A stretch of DNA of 43,142 bases from Planctomycetales bacterium (GCA_020426845.1 JAGQPF010000367.1:1-43142), one strand, 5' to 3'; positions 1 to 7,005 are shown, counted from the first letter of the stretch. A program made the numbers and translations. The notes: generated by a model from the sequence alone, not told the origin.

Positions 1-361
1 CCAGATTCGCTCGGGCCGCGCGGGCCAGCATGGCGGCGTATTGAGGATCGCGCTGCTCGCCCGGTCCGCTGGCCGGGTTGACGATTACGGTGACTCGCGC
101 CCCGCGCGCCTGTTTCGTCGCGGGAGCTGCAGGAGCCTCCGCTCGCGTTGCCGTCGCCGATTGCAGCAGCCGCTCCCAGTGCTTGGCGCCGTCGCCGCCG
201 GGGTAGAAGTAAGCCGGCACGAGCAGCCGCATGCCCTCGGTGTTGCCGGTCGGCTGCGCCTCGGTGTTGCCGGTCGGCTGCGCCTCGGCACACGCTGCGC
301 CAATCGTCAGGCAAGCGACCCCTAGCGCCACTGCGCCGACACGTCTCCAAACGCGCGCCAT
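1..361 (-). CDS. Secreted spherulin-4 / GH135-like protein (C-terminus cut off)
   Basis: Partial gene: it starts at ATG 361-359 and runs off the left edge without a stop (120 codons visible). Residues 1-25 form a signal peptide (Arg-rich start, hydrophobic core, AxA-type site), so the protein is exported. From about residue 43 the sequence reads LLVPAYFYPGG, then VTVIVNPASGPG, then a D-P-x-Y stretch. These match the opening strands of the spherulation-specific family 4 (spherulin-4) domain. Characterised fungal members such as Sph3 (GH135) hydrolyse galactosaminogalactan, so a polysaccharide hydrolase is likely, though the catalytic residues lie outside the window. A 24-bp perfect tandem duplication (241-264, 265-288) repeats EAQPTGNT just after the signal peptide. 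It lies 44 bp downstream of the isomerase-like gene on the same strand, so the two are probably co-transcribed. Confidence 0.75.
   Translation of the reverse strand, partial: MARVWRRVGAVALGVACLTIGAACAEAQPTGNTEAQPTGNTEGMRLLVPAYFYPGGDGAKHWERLLQSATATRAEAPAAPATKQARGARVTVIVNPASGPGEQRDPQYAAMLARAARANL
241..288. repeat. 24-bp perfect tandem duplication inside the spherulin-4 gene
   Basis: Two identical 24-bp units lie at 241-264 and 265-288. Being a multiple of three, the duplication keeps the frame and repeats eight residues (EAQPTGNT) in the linker after the signal peptide. Confidence 0.9.
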
Positions 362-405
362 CGATGTTCCTCCAGCGTATGAGAACAGTTGCGTTGATCG
401 TTGCG

Positions 406-1212
406 TTAAGAGAACAGTTGCGTGAGCCGCTCCATGCCGAGCTTCAACACTTCGGCCGGGTCCATCTCCCAGAGCTGCGGATTGAACAGCTCAAGGCTGA
501 CGCGGCCTTGGTAGCCGATGGCTCGCAGCACATCGATCTCGGCCTTCAGGTCGATGACGCCATCGCCGACCATCACGCGATCCGGGTCCAGCTGTTGCGT
601 CGGCGGAATGCCCGGCGCGGCGTCGTCGATGTGGTAGTGCGAGATGCGGTCCCCGGGAATCGTCCGCAGCAGTTCGAGCGGGCTGTTGGTGTTCCAACTG
701 TGGAACGCGTCGACGATCAGGGTCGCGTCCGGCTCATCGACGTCCTGCACCACTTGCCAGGCCTCGCCCAGTGAATTGCAGGTTTTGAAGAAGCTGATGT
801 ACTCGAAAGTCGGGCGGACGCCGGCCTCGCGCCCGAGCTGCAGCAGGTCCCGATAGCGCCGAGTGACCTGTCCCGTGTCGCAGGGCTCATACGCGGGCGA
901 GCAAACGATGTACGGGCTTCGCAGGCGGGCCGCCAGCTCGAATCGGCGCTTGCACTCATCCAGCTGGTGCCGATACTCAAACTCGCTCGCTTCCGCCCAG
1001 CCGCGGACAGCGATCATGCAAGGCACGAACAACCCGTAGTCGGACAATGCCTTCTCGATGTCGCTGACTTCGCCGCCACGGCCGATGTGCTCGTAAATGT
1101 CGGTTACCCAGAGCTCGATGCCCGCGTACCCGGCGTCGGCCGTGAGCCGGATCTTGTCGAGCAGCGTTTGCGGGCGGATGGTGCTGGTGTTGAGGCAGAA
1201 TTCAAATGCCAT
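406..1212 (-). CDS. Sugar phosphate isomerase/epimerase-like TIM-barrel protein
   Basis: 268 residues, the normal length for the AP-endonuclease-2-type (xylose isomerase-like) TIM-barrel family. Likely metal ligands are in the expected order: the Glu in PTFEYISF, the Asp and His in LIVDAFHSWN, the His in ISHYHIDDA and the Glu near the C-terminus in RVSLELFNP. Family members isomerise or epimerise sugars or polyols with a divalent metal, and are cytosolic when, as here, there is no signal peptide. The substrate cannot be read from sequence. It begins at an ATG 6 bp after the cupin stop codon, so the cupin, this gene and the spherulin-4 gene look like one operon. The divergent nagB suggests amino-sugar breakdown. 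Confidence 0.85.
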   Translation of the reverse strand: MAFEFCLNTSTIRPQTLLDKIRLTADAGYAGIELWVTDIYEHIGRGGEVSDIEKALSDYGLFVPCMIAVRGWAEASEFEYRHQLDECKRRFELAARLRSPYIVCSPAYEPCDTGQVTRRYRDLLQLGREAGVRPTFEYISFFKTCNSLGEAWQVVQDVDEPDATLIVDAFHSWNTNSPLELLRTIPGDRISHYHIDDAAPGIPPTQQLDPDRVMVGDGVIDLKAEIDVLRAIGYQGRVSLELFNPQLWEMDPAEVLKLGMERLTQLFS

Positions 1213-1218
1213 GGCGCT

Positions 1219-1569
1219 TCACGGGTCAAAGTGTTCGTCGGCGGGGTCGAACTTGGGGAAGACGATGTTCAGGATCTTCATAGCGCCCACCGCGCGGTGA
1301 CGCACCCCGATCGGGATGTGCACCAGCATGCCGGGCTTGAGCGGATGCAGCTCGCCGTCGAGCTCCATGCGGGCATCCGCGTCACAATCAATGATGTAGT
1401 AGGTCTCGGCGTGCTCCCGGTGGTAGTGCGTTTGGGCGTCCACGGAGATCTCCGTGAGATGAATCGTGGCGGGAAAGTCCGCCACGTCCGCCAGGGCTCG
1501 GCGGGCCTGCCCGCAAGGGCAGCCCACGGGCGCCACTTGGTCGAAGTCGATGATTTGAGGTTTTGACAC
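1219..1569 (-). CDS. Small single-domain cupin
   Basis: The conserved cupin core is clear: motif 1 as THYHREHAETYYI (two His and a Glu that bind metal) and motif 2 as PGMLVHIPIGVRHRA. I chose the GTG at 1569-1567 (VSKPQIIDFD..., 116 aa). The upstream ATG at 1626 would put the TACAAT sequence I read as a -10 box inside the coding region and would add unrelated residues. Single-domain cupins of this size act as sugar isomerases, dioxygenases or ligand sensors; nothing here separates these roles. First gene of the minus-strand operon with the TIM-barrel and spherulin-4 genes. A CxC pair (GCPCGQ) near residue 16 is unusual and could add a metal site. Confidence 0.8.
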   Translation of the reverse strand: MSKPQIIDFDQVAPVGCPCGQARRALADVADFPATIHLTEISVDAQTHYHREHAETYYIIDCDADARMELDGELHPLKPGMLVHIPIGVRHRAVGAMKILNIVFPKFDPADEHFDP

Positions 1570-1611
1570 GATGGGCAGCTGTCCGCGGTGAGTGTGTCGA
1601 GACTGGGGAAA

Positions 1612-1617
1612 ATTGTA
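1612..1617 (-). promoter_or_regulatory. Candidate -10 box (TACAAT) for the cupin operon
   Basis: TACAAT on the minus strand lies about 40 bp upstream of the GTG start of the cupin. No good -35 is visible at 16-18 bp, so this is a weak call. Confidence 0.3.
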
Positions 1618-1690
1618 GCATTCCACCCGACTCGAGGTGGTTTCGCCGCCAAATCGACGGCCGGGGACTGGCGAGCGACCGGCTCTCGCC

Positions 1691-1708
1691 GCAAACTATA
1701 CGGTTTGC
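1691..1708. promoter_or_regulatory. Palindromic candidate operator upstream of nagB
   Basis: An 18-bp dyad, GCAAAC-TATACG-GTTTGC, has perfect 6-bp arms and a TATACG core that could itself be a -10 box. It lies 60 bp before the nagB start, in the 200-bp divergent gap shared with the cupin operon. GCAAAC/GTTTGC half sites are typical of LacI-family operators (PurR and CytR type), usually with shorter central spacing. Function is inferred. Confidence 0.45.
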
Positions 1709-1768
1709 CTCCCCTCAACTCGTGGGTCGACGTCGGGAGCAGGTGGGTGCCATCCAGGAGTTGTTGGC

Positions 1769-2587
1769 GTGCGAGTGGTTGTTCTACCGGATCAGCAAGC
1801 AGTGGCCGAGCGCGGCGCGCGAATCGTCGCGTCGCTTGTGCGTTCCAAACCGAACTGCGTGTTGGGCCTGGCTACGGGCAGCACCCCGTTGGGGGTGTAT
1901 CGCGAGCTGATTCGCATGCACGCCGAGGAGGACCTCGATTTCTCCCTGGTCACGACATTCAACCTGGACGAATATGTGGGCCTGGGCCCGGGGCATCCGC
2001 AGAGTTATCGCTACTTTATGCAGTCGAACTTTTTTGACCACGTGAACGTCCAGCCGGGCCGCACGCATGTGCCCGACGGGCGCGCGTTGGATTTCGAGGC
2101 GTATTGTGAGTCCTACGAACGTCGGATCGCGGACGCGGGCGGCATTGACCTGCAACTGCTGGGGATCGGCGCCGACGGTCACATCGCCTTCAACGAGCCC
2201 GGCTCGTCGCTGGGCAGCCGCACGCGTTTGAAGACGTTGACCAAGGAGACGGTGGACGACAACGCGAGGTTTTTCGACAACCCCGATGAAGTGCCCCGGC
2301 TGGCAGTGACCATGGGCGTCGGCACGATTCTCGAGTCCAAGCGGTGCTTGTTGCTGGCGATTGGCGACCACAAGGCGCGAGCGATACGCAGCATGGTGGA
2401 AGGCCCGGTGACGTCCCAAATCACCGCCTCCGCGTTGCAGCTGCATCGCGACGTCACGGTGGTCGTCGACGAGTCGGCGGCGAGCTGGCTGGAGCGCCGC
2501 GAGTACTACGACGAGGTGGAACGCGCGCAATCGCTCATTGAGAGCGGGCAGCCAAGAGCCTTGGGCATTCAACAACCCGAAGAGTAA
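1769..2587 (+). CDS. nagB: Glucosamine-6-phosphate deaminase
   Basis: Converts glucosamine-6-phosphate to fructose-6-phosphate and ammonia, the last step of amino-sugar breakdown, in the cytosol. It has 272 residues, close to the 266 of E. coli NagB. The phosphate-binding LGLATGSTPLGVY is at 32-44. The catalytic Asp is D67 in TFNLDEYVGL. The loop GIGADGHIAFNEPGSSLGSR at 132-151 supplies the Asp/His/Glu triad (D136, H138, E143). The start is the GTG at 1769, because the protein then opens with the family-like MRVVVLPD and AGGAG (1756-1760) sits 8 bp upstream; longer upstream starts add unrelated residues. The rhomboid gene follows after 4 bp. Divergent from the cupin/isomerase/spherulin operon, with a palindrome between. 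Confidence 0.95.
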   Translation: MRVVVLPDQQAVAERGARIVASLVRSKPNCVLGLATGSTPLGVYRELIRMHAEEDLDFSLVTTFNLDEYVGLGPGHPQSYRYFMQSNFFDHVNVQPGRTHVPDGRALDFEAYCESYERRIADAGGIDLQLLGIGADGHIAFNEPGSSLGSRTRLKTLTKETVDDNARFFDNPDEVPRLAVTMGVGTILESKRCLLLAIGDHKARAIRSMVEGPVTSQITASALQLHRDVTVVVDESAASWLERREYYDEVERAQSLIESGQPRALGIQQPEE

Positions 2588-2591
2588 GTCG

Positions 2592-3509
2592 ATGCGTCAA
2601 ATCGGGACGCTTCCCAACGAGCAGCTCGCCTCCCGGCTGGCGGCGTATCTGGCCGCCGAGAGCATCTCCTGCCAATGCGAGCAGGAGGACGGGCAGTGGT
2701 CCGTCTGGGTCCACGACGAGAACCTGATTGAGACGGCGAGGGCGCACTTGGAGGCGTTTCGAGCCGAACCTGACGCCGCGCGGTTTCGGGTCGCCGCGCC
2801 GGCGCCCGTGGAGTCGCCGCCGAGCCGCACTGCCGATCCGGGCTCGGCCCCGTCGACCCCACGCAGGCGAGGCGTTTGGGCCCAGCCTCCCGGCTCCCGC
2901 GCGCCCTTCATCACCACGCTGATCCTGCTCTCCTTCGCCATGTCCATGGTGACAGGATTCGGTCAGCCGGCTACGCCGGGCAGCCTGCCGTTCAACGTCA
3001 AGAGCCATATGGCCTACGTGACCATCAAGGACCACGCGCCGGAGAAAGACCCACTGGCCAGCTTGAAGAAGGGGCAGCTCTGGCGGCTCGTGACGCCCAT
3101 CTTCCCTCATCTGAGTCTTGGGCATCTGTTGATCAACATGTTTTTCCTCTACCAGTTCGGCCGGCTGCTCGAGTCGAAATTGGGGGCGCCGAAATTGGGG
3201 TTCTTGGTGCTGTTGATCGCCGTGGTGTCCAATTCGGCGCAGGCGGTCACGCCAGCCAGCTTGCACGAGGTGCTGGGAGGCCCTTTTTTCTTCGGGATGT
3301 CCGGGGTGGTCTACGGCCTGTTCGGCTACGCCTGGATTCGTGGCCAGGTGGACTCCACCGCCGGCTTCTACATCCCACCATTGCTCGTGTTCATCATGTT
3401 GGGTTTGATGTTCCTAAGCATGTCGCCATCGCCGGATGACCGAGCTGTGGCCAATATGACCCACGTTTCCGGGCTTGTGATGGGCATGGTGATGGCCCAA
3501 TTTCGCTGA
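2592..3509 (+). CDS. Rhomboid-family intramembrane serine protease
   Basis: Cleaves substrates inside the membrane. 305 residues. The N-terminal 60 residues are a small cytosolic domain resembling the GlpG N-domain. A Pro/Ala/Arg-rich linker (65-105) leads into about six membrane segments. Active-site features are all present: H178-x3-N182 in GHLLINMFF (oxyanion side), the nucleophile S237 in FGMSGVVYGL and the general-base H291 in NMTHVSG. An extracytoplasmic loop of about 40 residues lies between TM1 and TM2. The ATG start lies 4 bp after the nagB stop, so it is probably translated from the same transcript, although a link with amino sugars is not evident. Confidence 0.93.
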   Translation: MRQIGTLPNEQLASRLAAYLAAESISCQCEQEDGQWSVWVHDENLIETARAHLEAFRAEPDAARFRVAAPAPVESPPSRTADPGSAPSTPRRRGVWAQPPGSRAPFITTLILLSFAMSMVTGFGQPATPGSLPFNVKSHMAYVTIKDHAPEKDPLASLKKGQLWRLVTPIFPHLSLGHLLINMFFLYQFGRLLESKLGAPKLGFLVLLIAVVSNSAQAVTPASLHEVLGGPFFFGMSGVVYGLFGYAWIRGQVDSTAGFYIPPLLVFIMLGLMFLSMSPSPDDRAVANMTHVSGLVMGMVMAQFR

Positions 3510-3582
3510 TCCCGTGATCGCAAGTCGTTTTCGGATAGATGTTTGCCGCATTGTCGGGGATCTCGACATGCGTCGGTTTCCG

Positions 3583-3610
3583 TTGCGATTTGCCGCAGTC
3601 ATGGTAAAAT
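3583..3610 (+). promoter_or_regulatory. Candidate sigma-70 promoter for the FHA gene
   Basis: TTGCGA (3583-3588) and TAAAAT (3605-3610) are separated by 16 bp and end 44 bp before the FHA start codon. Confidence 0.4.
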
Positions 3611-3654
3611 ACTGGTCTTTTCCGGGCTCAGTTCTTGATGAGGATCACCTATCG

Positions 3655-4161
3655 ATGAGAGCGAAATTGGTGGTCATTGGCGGTGACACAAAGACCCCCG
3701 AGGTCGAGCTCCGTTTGCCGGCGATTTTGGGCCGTGGGCGCGAGGCAACCTTGACCCTCCCTCATCCGCTCGTGAGTCGCCAGCATTGCGAGATCTACGA
3801 GCAAAGTGGCCAATTGATGGTTCGCGACCTCGGCTCCCTCAATGGCACGTTCATCGCCAACGAGCGGATTAACGAGGCCCCGCTCGCCAATGGGCAATTG
3901 CTGACCGTCGGCACCGTCACGTTTCGAGCGGTTTACCTGAGCGGCGATGGTCAGAGCGAAAGTGTCGAGCCCGCCCGGGAGACGACCGGTCCCGCCGATC
4001 GGGAGACGATTCCCGCTCCGCAAGACCTGTCGGCCGAGGCCACCATCCCCGCCCCCACGCCCGACGGCGAGGCGCTGCCCCCAATGGCCAGTCCCGTTCA
4101 CGACGACCAGGACGACGACGACGACGACGATCTCTCCGCGTTCTTCGACAGCCTCAAGTAA
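3655..4161 (+). CDS. FHA-domain protein with Asp-rich tail
   Basis: 168 residues. The forkhead-associated domain fills roughly residues 1-100, with the phosphothreonine-binding signature in order: GRGRE, then SRQHCE, then GSLNGTFI. FHA domains bind phosphothreonine peptides, so it is probably an adaptor for Ser/Thr kinases, which are abundant in planctomycetes. A Pro/Glu-rich low-complexity region (100-150) follows, then an acidic run DDQDDDDDDDLSAFFDSLK that ends the protein; the hydrophobic patch after the acid run may be a docking motif. The ATG at 3655 was chosen because GAGGA lies 10 bp upstream and the domain begins at once. No signal peptide or membrane segment, so cytosolic. Confidence 0.9.
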   Translation: MRAKLVVIGGDTKTPEVELRLPAILGRGREATLTLPHPLVSRQHCEIYEQSGQLMVRDLGSLNGTFIANERINEAPLANGQLLTVGTVTFRAVYLSGDGQSESVEPARETTGPADRETIPAPQDLSAEATIPAPTPDGEALPPMASPVHDDQDDDDDDDLSAFFDSLK

Positions 4162-4164
4162 CGT

Positions 4165-4290
4165 GGCTGCCAGCCTGTGAGATCGTTGAGGACGTAGCAC
4201 AGGCTGCCAGCCTGTGAGATCACTGTGGGCGTAGCACAGGCTGCCAGCCTGTGAGATTACTGTGGACGTAGCACAGGCTGCCAGCCTGTG
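4165..4290. repeat. Family A dyad repeat: four tandem copies, 37-bp period
   Basis: The 19-bp near-palindrome CACAGGCTGCCAGCCTGTG occurs at 4198-4216, 4235-4253 and 4272-4290, with a 5'-truncated copy at 4165-4179. A further inverted copy is at 4391-4409. The block lies between the convergent FHA gene and the 4422-4985 gene. Each unit can form a hairpin in either transcript, so a bidirectional terminator role is plausible. Confidence 0.9.
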
Positions 4291-4302
4291 AGATTACGGT
4301 GC

Positions 4303-4331
4303 GTAGCATGGGCGTCCTCGCCCGTGCAGGA
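4303..4331. repeat. Family B dyad repeat, single copy
   Basis: GTAGCATGGGCGTCCTCGCC followed by CGTGCAGGA. It contains complementary arms GCATGGGCG / CGCCCGTGC. Same family as the arrays at 18961-19236 and 31483-31700. It sits in the convergent gap beside the family A block. Confidence 0.85.
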
Positions 4332-4421
4332 CTGCGCAACCCCGCAACTCCGCTGCCCTGGCTGAGACAAACTTTAACACATTGCCAACTCACAGGCTGG
4401 CAGCCTATGCCACGTAAGAAC

Positions 4422-4985
4422 CTAACGCTGTTTCGTCGCGACTTGGTCGCCTCGAACGAGGGCGACTTCCCCTTCGACCTCGGCGACCGCGAAGTCAGCG
4501 CTCGTCTCGCGAATCACGGCCTTGCCGAGGAAGGTGGCCTCGCGATACACGAAGAGTTCGCGACCGATCCGCATGCCATCGTCGTCGCCCAACGAGATTT
4601 CGATTAAGCGGCCCGTGCTGCCGACCTTCGTGATGAAGCCTCTTCGATTAAGATCCGTTGGCGGGTCGCCGAGCCGCACCTGTGGGCCGTGAGTAAGATG
4701 GCCCTTGGCTGCTTCCAAATCCGCCGCCAAGAACGACTGGTTGTTGAACGACTCGGCCATGATCAACTCGCGAATCTTCGCCACCTCTTCCTGCGACAAC
4801 GGTGTGTCTGTCGGGGGCGCTTGGGGTGAAGGCACTGGCGGCACGTTCGCGTCGTCGTGCTTGCCGTCGTTGACCTGTTCGGTCCGAGGCACGTGGGGCG
4901 GGTAGATGGTGACCACCACCAGACCGGCCAGCAAGAGACCTGCCAGTATCGCAATTCGTGTTGTGGCTTGGCCCAACTGCTTCAT
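4422..4985 (-). CDS. Membrane-anchored protein, paralogue of the upstream coiled-coil protein
   Basis: 187 residues, no recognised family. One N-terminal membrane segment (about 9-29), then a Pro/Thr-rich extracytoplasmic linker and a short helix. Residues about 105-187 are a beta-rich domain nearly identical to the C-terminus of the 5222-6061 protein: RLIEISLGDDDGMR and ATFLGKAVIRETSADFAVAE are identical in both. At DNA level 4480-4615 and 5289-5424 are almost the same, so the duplication or gene conversion is recent. The long coiled coil of the larger paralogue is missing. Third gene of the minus-strand operon, separated from the 33-aa peptide by about 120 bp holding an inverted repeat. The domain resembles small beta-barrels in envelope proteins; function unknown. 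Confidence 0.8.
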   Translation of the reverse strand: MKQLGQATTRIAILAGLLLAGLVVVTIYPPHVPRTEQVNDGKHDDANVPPVPSPQAPPTDTPLSQEEVAKIRELIMAESFNNQSFLAADLEAAKGHLTHGPQVRLGDPPTDLNRRGFITKVGSTGRLIEISLGDDDGMRIGRELFVYREATFLGKAVIRETSADFAVAEVEGEVALVRGDQVATKQR

Positions 4986-5028
4986 GACGCGGACCGGGGC
5001 AAAGATACCGTTTACGGTCGTCCCCGTA

Positions 5029-5096
5029 GGACGGACTTCCAGTCCGTCGAGAACTTCCTGTTAGCAAGCAAAGACGGACTAGAAGTCCGTCCTACC
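5029..5096. repeat. Family C inverted repeat in the operon gap
   Basis: AGGACGGACTTCCAGTCCGT near 5029-5048 and GACGGACTAGAAGTCCGTCC near 5074-5093 are each dyads and are related to each other in inverse orientation, so they could form alternative hairpins between the second and third genes of the minus-strand operon. Confidence 0.7.
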
Positions 5097-5103
5097 CAAG
5101 GCG

Positions 5104-5205
5104 TTACCAGGCGGGGATGTCGCCCCAGAGTCGCAGTTCGGCTTGCAGCACCAGGCAGCCGATCAGCAGCGCGACAAAAGAGATCAGCATCATCATCGTG
5201 TACAT
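5104..5205 (-). CDS. 33-residue single-pass membrane peptide
   Basis: A complete small frame from ATG 5205-5203 to TAA 5106-5104: it opens MYTMMMLISFVALLIGCLVL (one hydrophobic helix, residues 3-20) and ends QAELRLWGDIPAW. It starts 16 bp after the stop of the coiled-coil gene on the same strand, and nothing else occupies this space. The all-hydrophobic helix with a short polar, Trp-ended tail is typical of real small membrane proteins that accompany a larger membrane partner. It is too short for most gene callers. No clear ribosome-binding site, so translation may be coupled to the upstream gene. Function unknown; a subunit or assembly factor of the neighbouring protein is my inference. Confidence 0.7.
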   Translation of the reverse strand: MYTMMMLISFVALLIGCLVLQAELRLWGDIPAW

Positions 5206-5221
5206 GCTGAAGCGCTGTTTG

Positions 5222-6061
5222 TTACCCGAGTTTGGTCGAGACACGGTCGCCCTTTCGAATCAGCACGCTCTTGTTCACTTCCTGAACGATCTCGGCGACC
5301 GCGAAGTCGGCGCTCGTCTCGCGAATCACGGCCTTGCCGAGGAAGGTGGCGCCGCGATACACGTACAGCTCGTGGCCGGTTCGCATGCCGTCGTCGTCGC
5401 CCAGCGAGATCTCGATCAGGCGGCCGCTGCCGACCTTCGTGACAAAGCCCTTGCGTTGCGGGGCGTCGGTCGGCAGGTCATCGCCCAATCGAACGCCGAA
5501 GCGAGCGAGATGGCCCTGGGCCTTCGTGACATCCGCCAGCAGCGCGTCGTGACGCTCGGAAAGAATGTCTCGGGCGCCTTCAAGCCGGTTCTTGGTGTCG
5601 GTCAAGGCGACGAACTCCTCGAACACGGTGTTGCGCGAATCAATCGTATCGATGATCGACTTGCGAATCGTGGCGACTTCGCCCTGCAGCGCCAGCAACG
5701 TCTGCGAATTGGTCTCGAGCGTCTGGCTCAAATTGGCCTTGGTCGCCAACAGCGTGTCGTATTCGCGGACCTTGTCGACCAACTCCTTGTTGATCTCGTC
5801 CAGCTTGGTGCGAAGACTGGCCAGCACCGCGCGCCGAGCCGCTTGCTCGGCCGCCAAGGTGTTCTTGGATTGCTCAATCTCCAACTGCAATTGGGCGACC
5901 TTGTCCTGGACATTTCGCAATGTGACTTCCAGGCCATTTGTTGGATCCTTGACCCGCTCCTTCCAATTCACGTGGGTCGCGTAGACCACGATCGCGAAGG
6001 ACATGAACATCACGCTCATCACGAGGATGAGGCCAGTAAAGATTTTTCCCAAGAGCGTCAT
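5222..6061 (-). CDS. Coiled-coil inner-membrane protein with C-terminal beta domain
   Basis: 279 residues from the ATG at 6061, which has GAGG 9 bp upstream; a TTG at 6070 is less likely. One membrane segment (about 8-29), a long coiled coil (about 45-185, rich in Q/E/K/L heptads), then a beta-rich domain (about 200-279) shared with the paralogue at 4422-4985. Architecture is reminiscent of MreC-like or other envelope proteins in which a coiled coil holds a small beta-domain in the periplasm, but no sequence match to MreC can be claimed. First gene of an operon with the 33-aa peptide and the short paralogue, driven by a near-consensus promoter at 6334-6363 with a leader of about 265 nt. Confidence 0.85.
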   Translation of the reverse strand: MTLLGKIFTGLILVMSVMFMSFAIVVYATHVNWKERVKDPTNGLEVTLRNVQDKVAQLQLEIEQSKNTLAAEQAARRAVLASLRTKLDEINKELVDKVREYDTLLATKANLSQTLETNSQTLLALQGEVATIRKSIIDTIDSRNTVFEEFVALTDTKNRLEGARDILSERHDALLADVTKAQGHLARFGVRLGDDLPTDAPQRKGFVTKVGSGRLIEISLGDDDGMRTGHELYVYRGATFLGKAVIRETSADFAVAEIVQEVNKSVLIRKGDRVSTKLG

Positions 6062-6333
6062 GCCGCCCAACCTCGTTGTGAAAACCGCTTGGATTGTGTG
6101 AAACCACGGACCGCGAACGGGTCACATCCATGTCGTCGCCAAGGAATGCCAACTCGGATTTGGAGTCCGCTCGGCGTTCTAGGCGTCGGGTTTTTCCGAC
6201 AGTCTCCAAGAGAAGATGACCGATTGCCAACGCGCGAGGTTGCCCTCGCCTGTTTGCTCGCTGTGGAAGGCAATATGTCCTCGCCACGAGTTGACGAAAT
6301 CACCCTGATTGCGAGGTGAAAACCGTCCTTTGC

Positions 6334-6363
6334 AGTATAGTTAGGGACAAAATTGAGTGTCAA
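6334..6363 (-). promoter_or_regulatory. Near-consensus sigma-70 promoter for the coiled-coil operon
   Basis: On the minus strand: TTGACA (6363-6358), an 18-bp spacer, TATACT (6339-6334). Transcription would begin near 6327, leaving about 265 nt of leader before the ATG at 6061. It is the best promoter match I found in the window. Confidence 0.7.
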
Positions 6364-6518
6364 CGAATAACTGGCAATTTAGGGGTTTAGGGTAGATTGG
6401 CGCGTTTGATCGGTGGGTAATCCGGAGAACTCGCAATTTCCTCTCCATCGGACTGCCCGTGCGTCTGCAGCGACCATCTTCGGCTATCTCTCCATGGCGC
6501 TTTGCGTCGCGAGTGTTT

Positions 6519-6625
6519 CAGATCCCCGGGTGACTCGCTCTTCCTGACGCTTCGGGTTCCCTTTCAGATTCCCGGGTGACTCGCTCTTCCTGACGCTTCG
6601 GGTTCCCTTTCAGATCCCCTGGTGA
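6519..6625. repeat. Family D tandem repeat, 46-bp period
   Basis: Unit begins CAGATCCCCGGGTGACTCGC and contains CTGACGCTTCGGGTTCCC. Copies start at 6519 and 6565, with a partial third at 6611. The core GACGCTTCGGGTT recurs at 7270-7345 and 16013-16205. It lies just downstream of crcB. The rest of 6071-6633 shows only the promoter and leader described above. Confidence 0.85.
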
Positions 6626-6633
6626 CCCTTTTT

Positions 6634-7005
6634 CTATTTTCGCATCCAACTGATGCCGGCCCAAACCGCCAACAGCCCAAGCCCCAAATTGAGACCCGCG
6701 TTGGCCATTGCCAACCCGAGACGATCGTTTTCGGCCAGTCGGAACGTCTCGTGGGCAAACGTCGAAAACGTGGTGAGAGCGCCCAGGAACCCTACGCTGA
6801 GCAGTTTTTGGATGTCGGCGCTGAGCGTTTGCTGCTGCTGACTCCATTCGGCCAACATCCCCAGAAGCAGGCAACCCGTCAGGTTGACGATAAGCGTTCC
6901 CCACGGAAAGGTGGCTCCCAGCCAACGCGCGGCTCCCATGGAGATCGCATATCTCGAGACGGCGCCGACGGCGCCTCCGGCAGCGATGGCGAGCCATTGC
7001 GTCAT
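6634..7005 (-). CDS. crcB: Fluoride channel CrcB/Fluc
   Basis: A small dual-topology membrane protein that exports fluoride passively as a dimer. 123 residues, four membrane helices, typical length. Family signatures are clear: GGAVGAVSRY near residue 10, GTLIVNLTGC in TM2 (pore Asn) and GFLGALTTFSTFAHE in TM3, which carries the break that binds the central Na+ and the pore Phe residues. Starts at ATG 7005. I looked upstream for a fluoride riboswitch and did not find the conserved motif. It is transcribed alone, divergent from the barrel gene, with family D repeats on both sides. Confidence 0.95.
   Translation of the reverse strand: MTQWLAIAAGGAVGAVSRYAISMGAARWLGATFPWGTLIVNLTGCLLLGMLAEWSQQQQTLSADIQKLLSVGFLGALTTFSTFAHETFRLAENDRLGLAMANAGLNLGLGLLAVWAGISWMRK

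Noticed and set aside
406..774. Plus-strand open frames over the isomerase-like gene
   Set aside because: Antisense shadows; the minus-strand gene has metal-ligand motifs in the right order.
6058..6363. A 101-codon minus-strand frame upstream of the coiled-coil gene
   Set aside because: It begins inside the promoter -35 region and overlaps the start of the real gene; no homology or ribosome-binding site.
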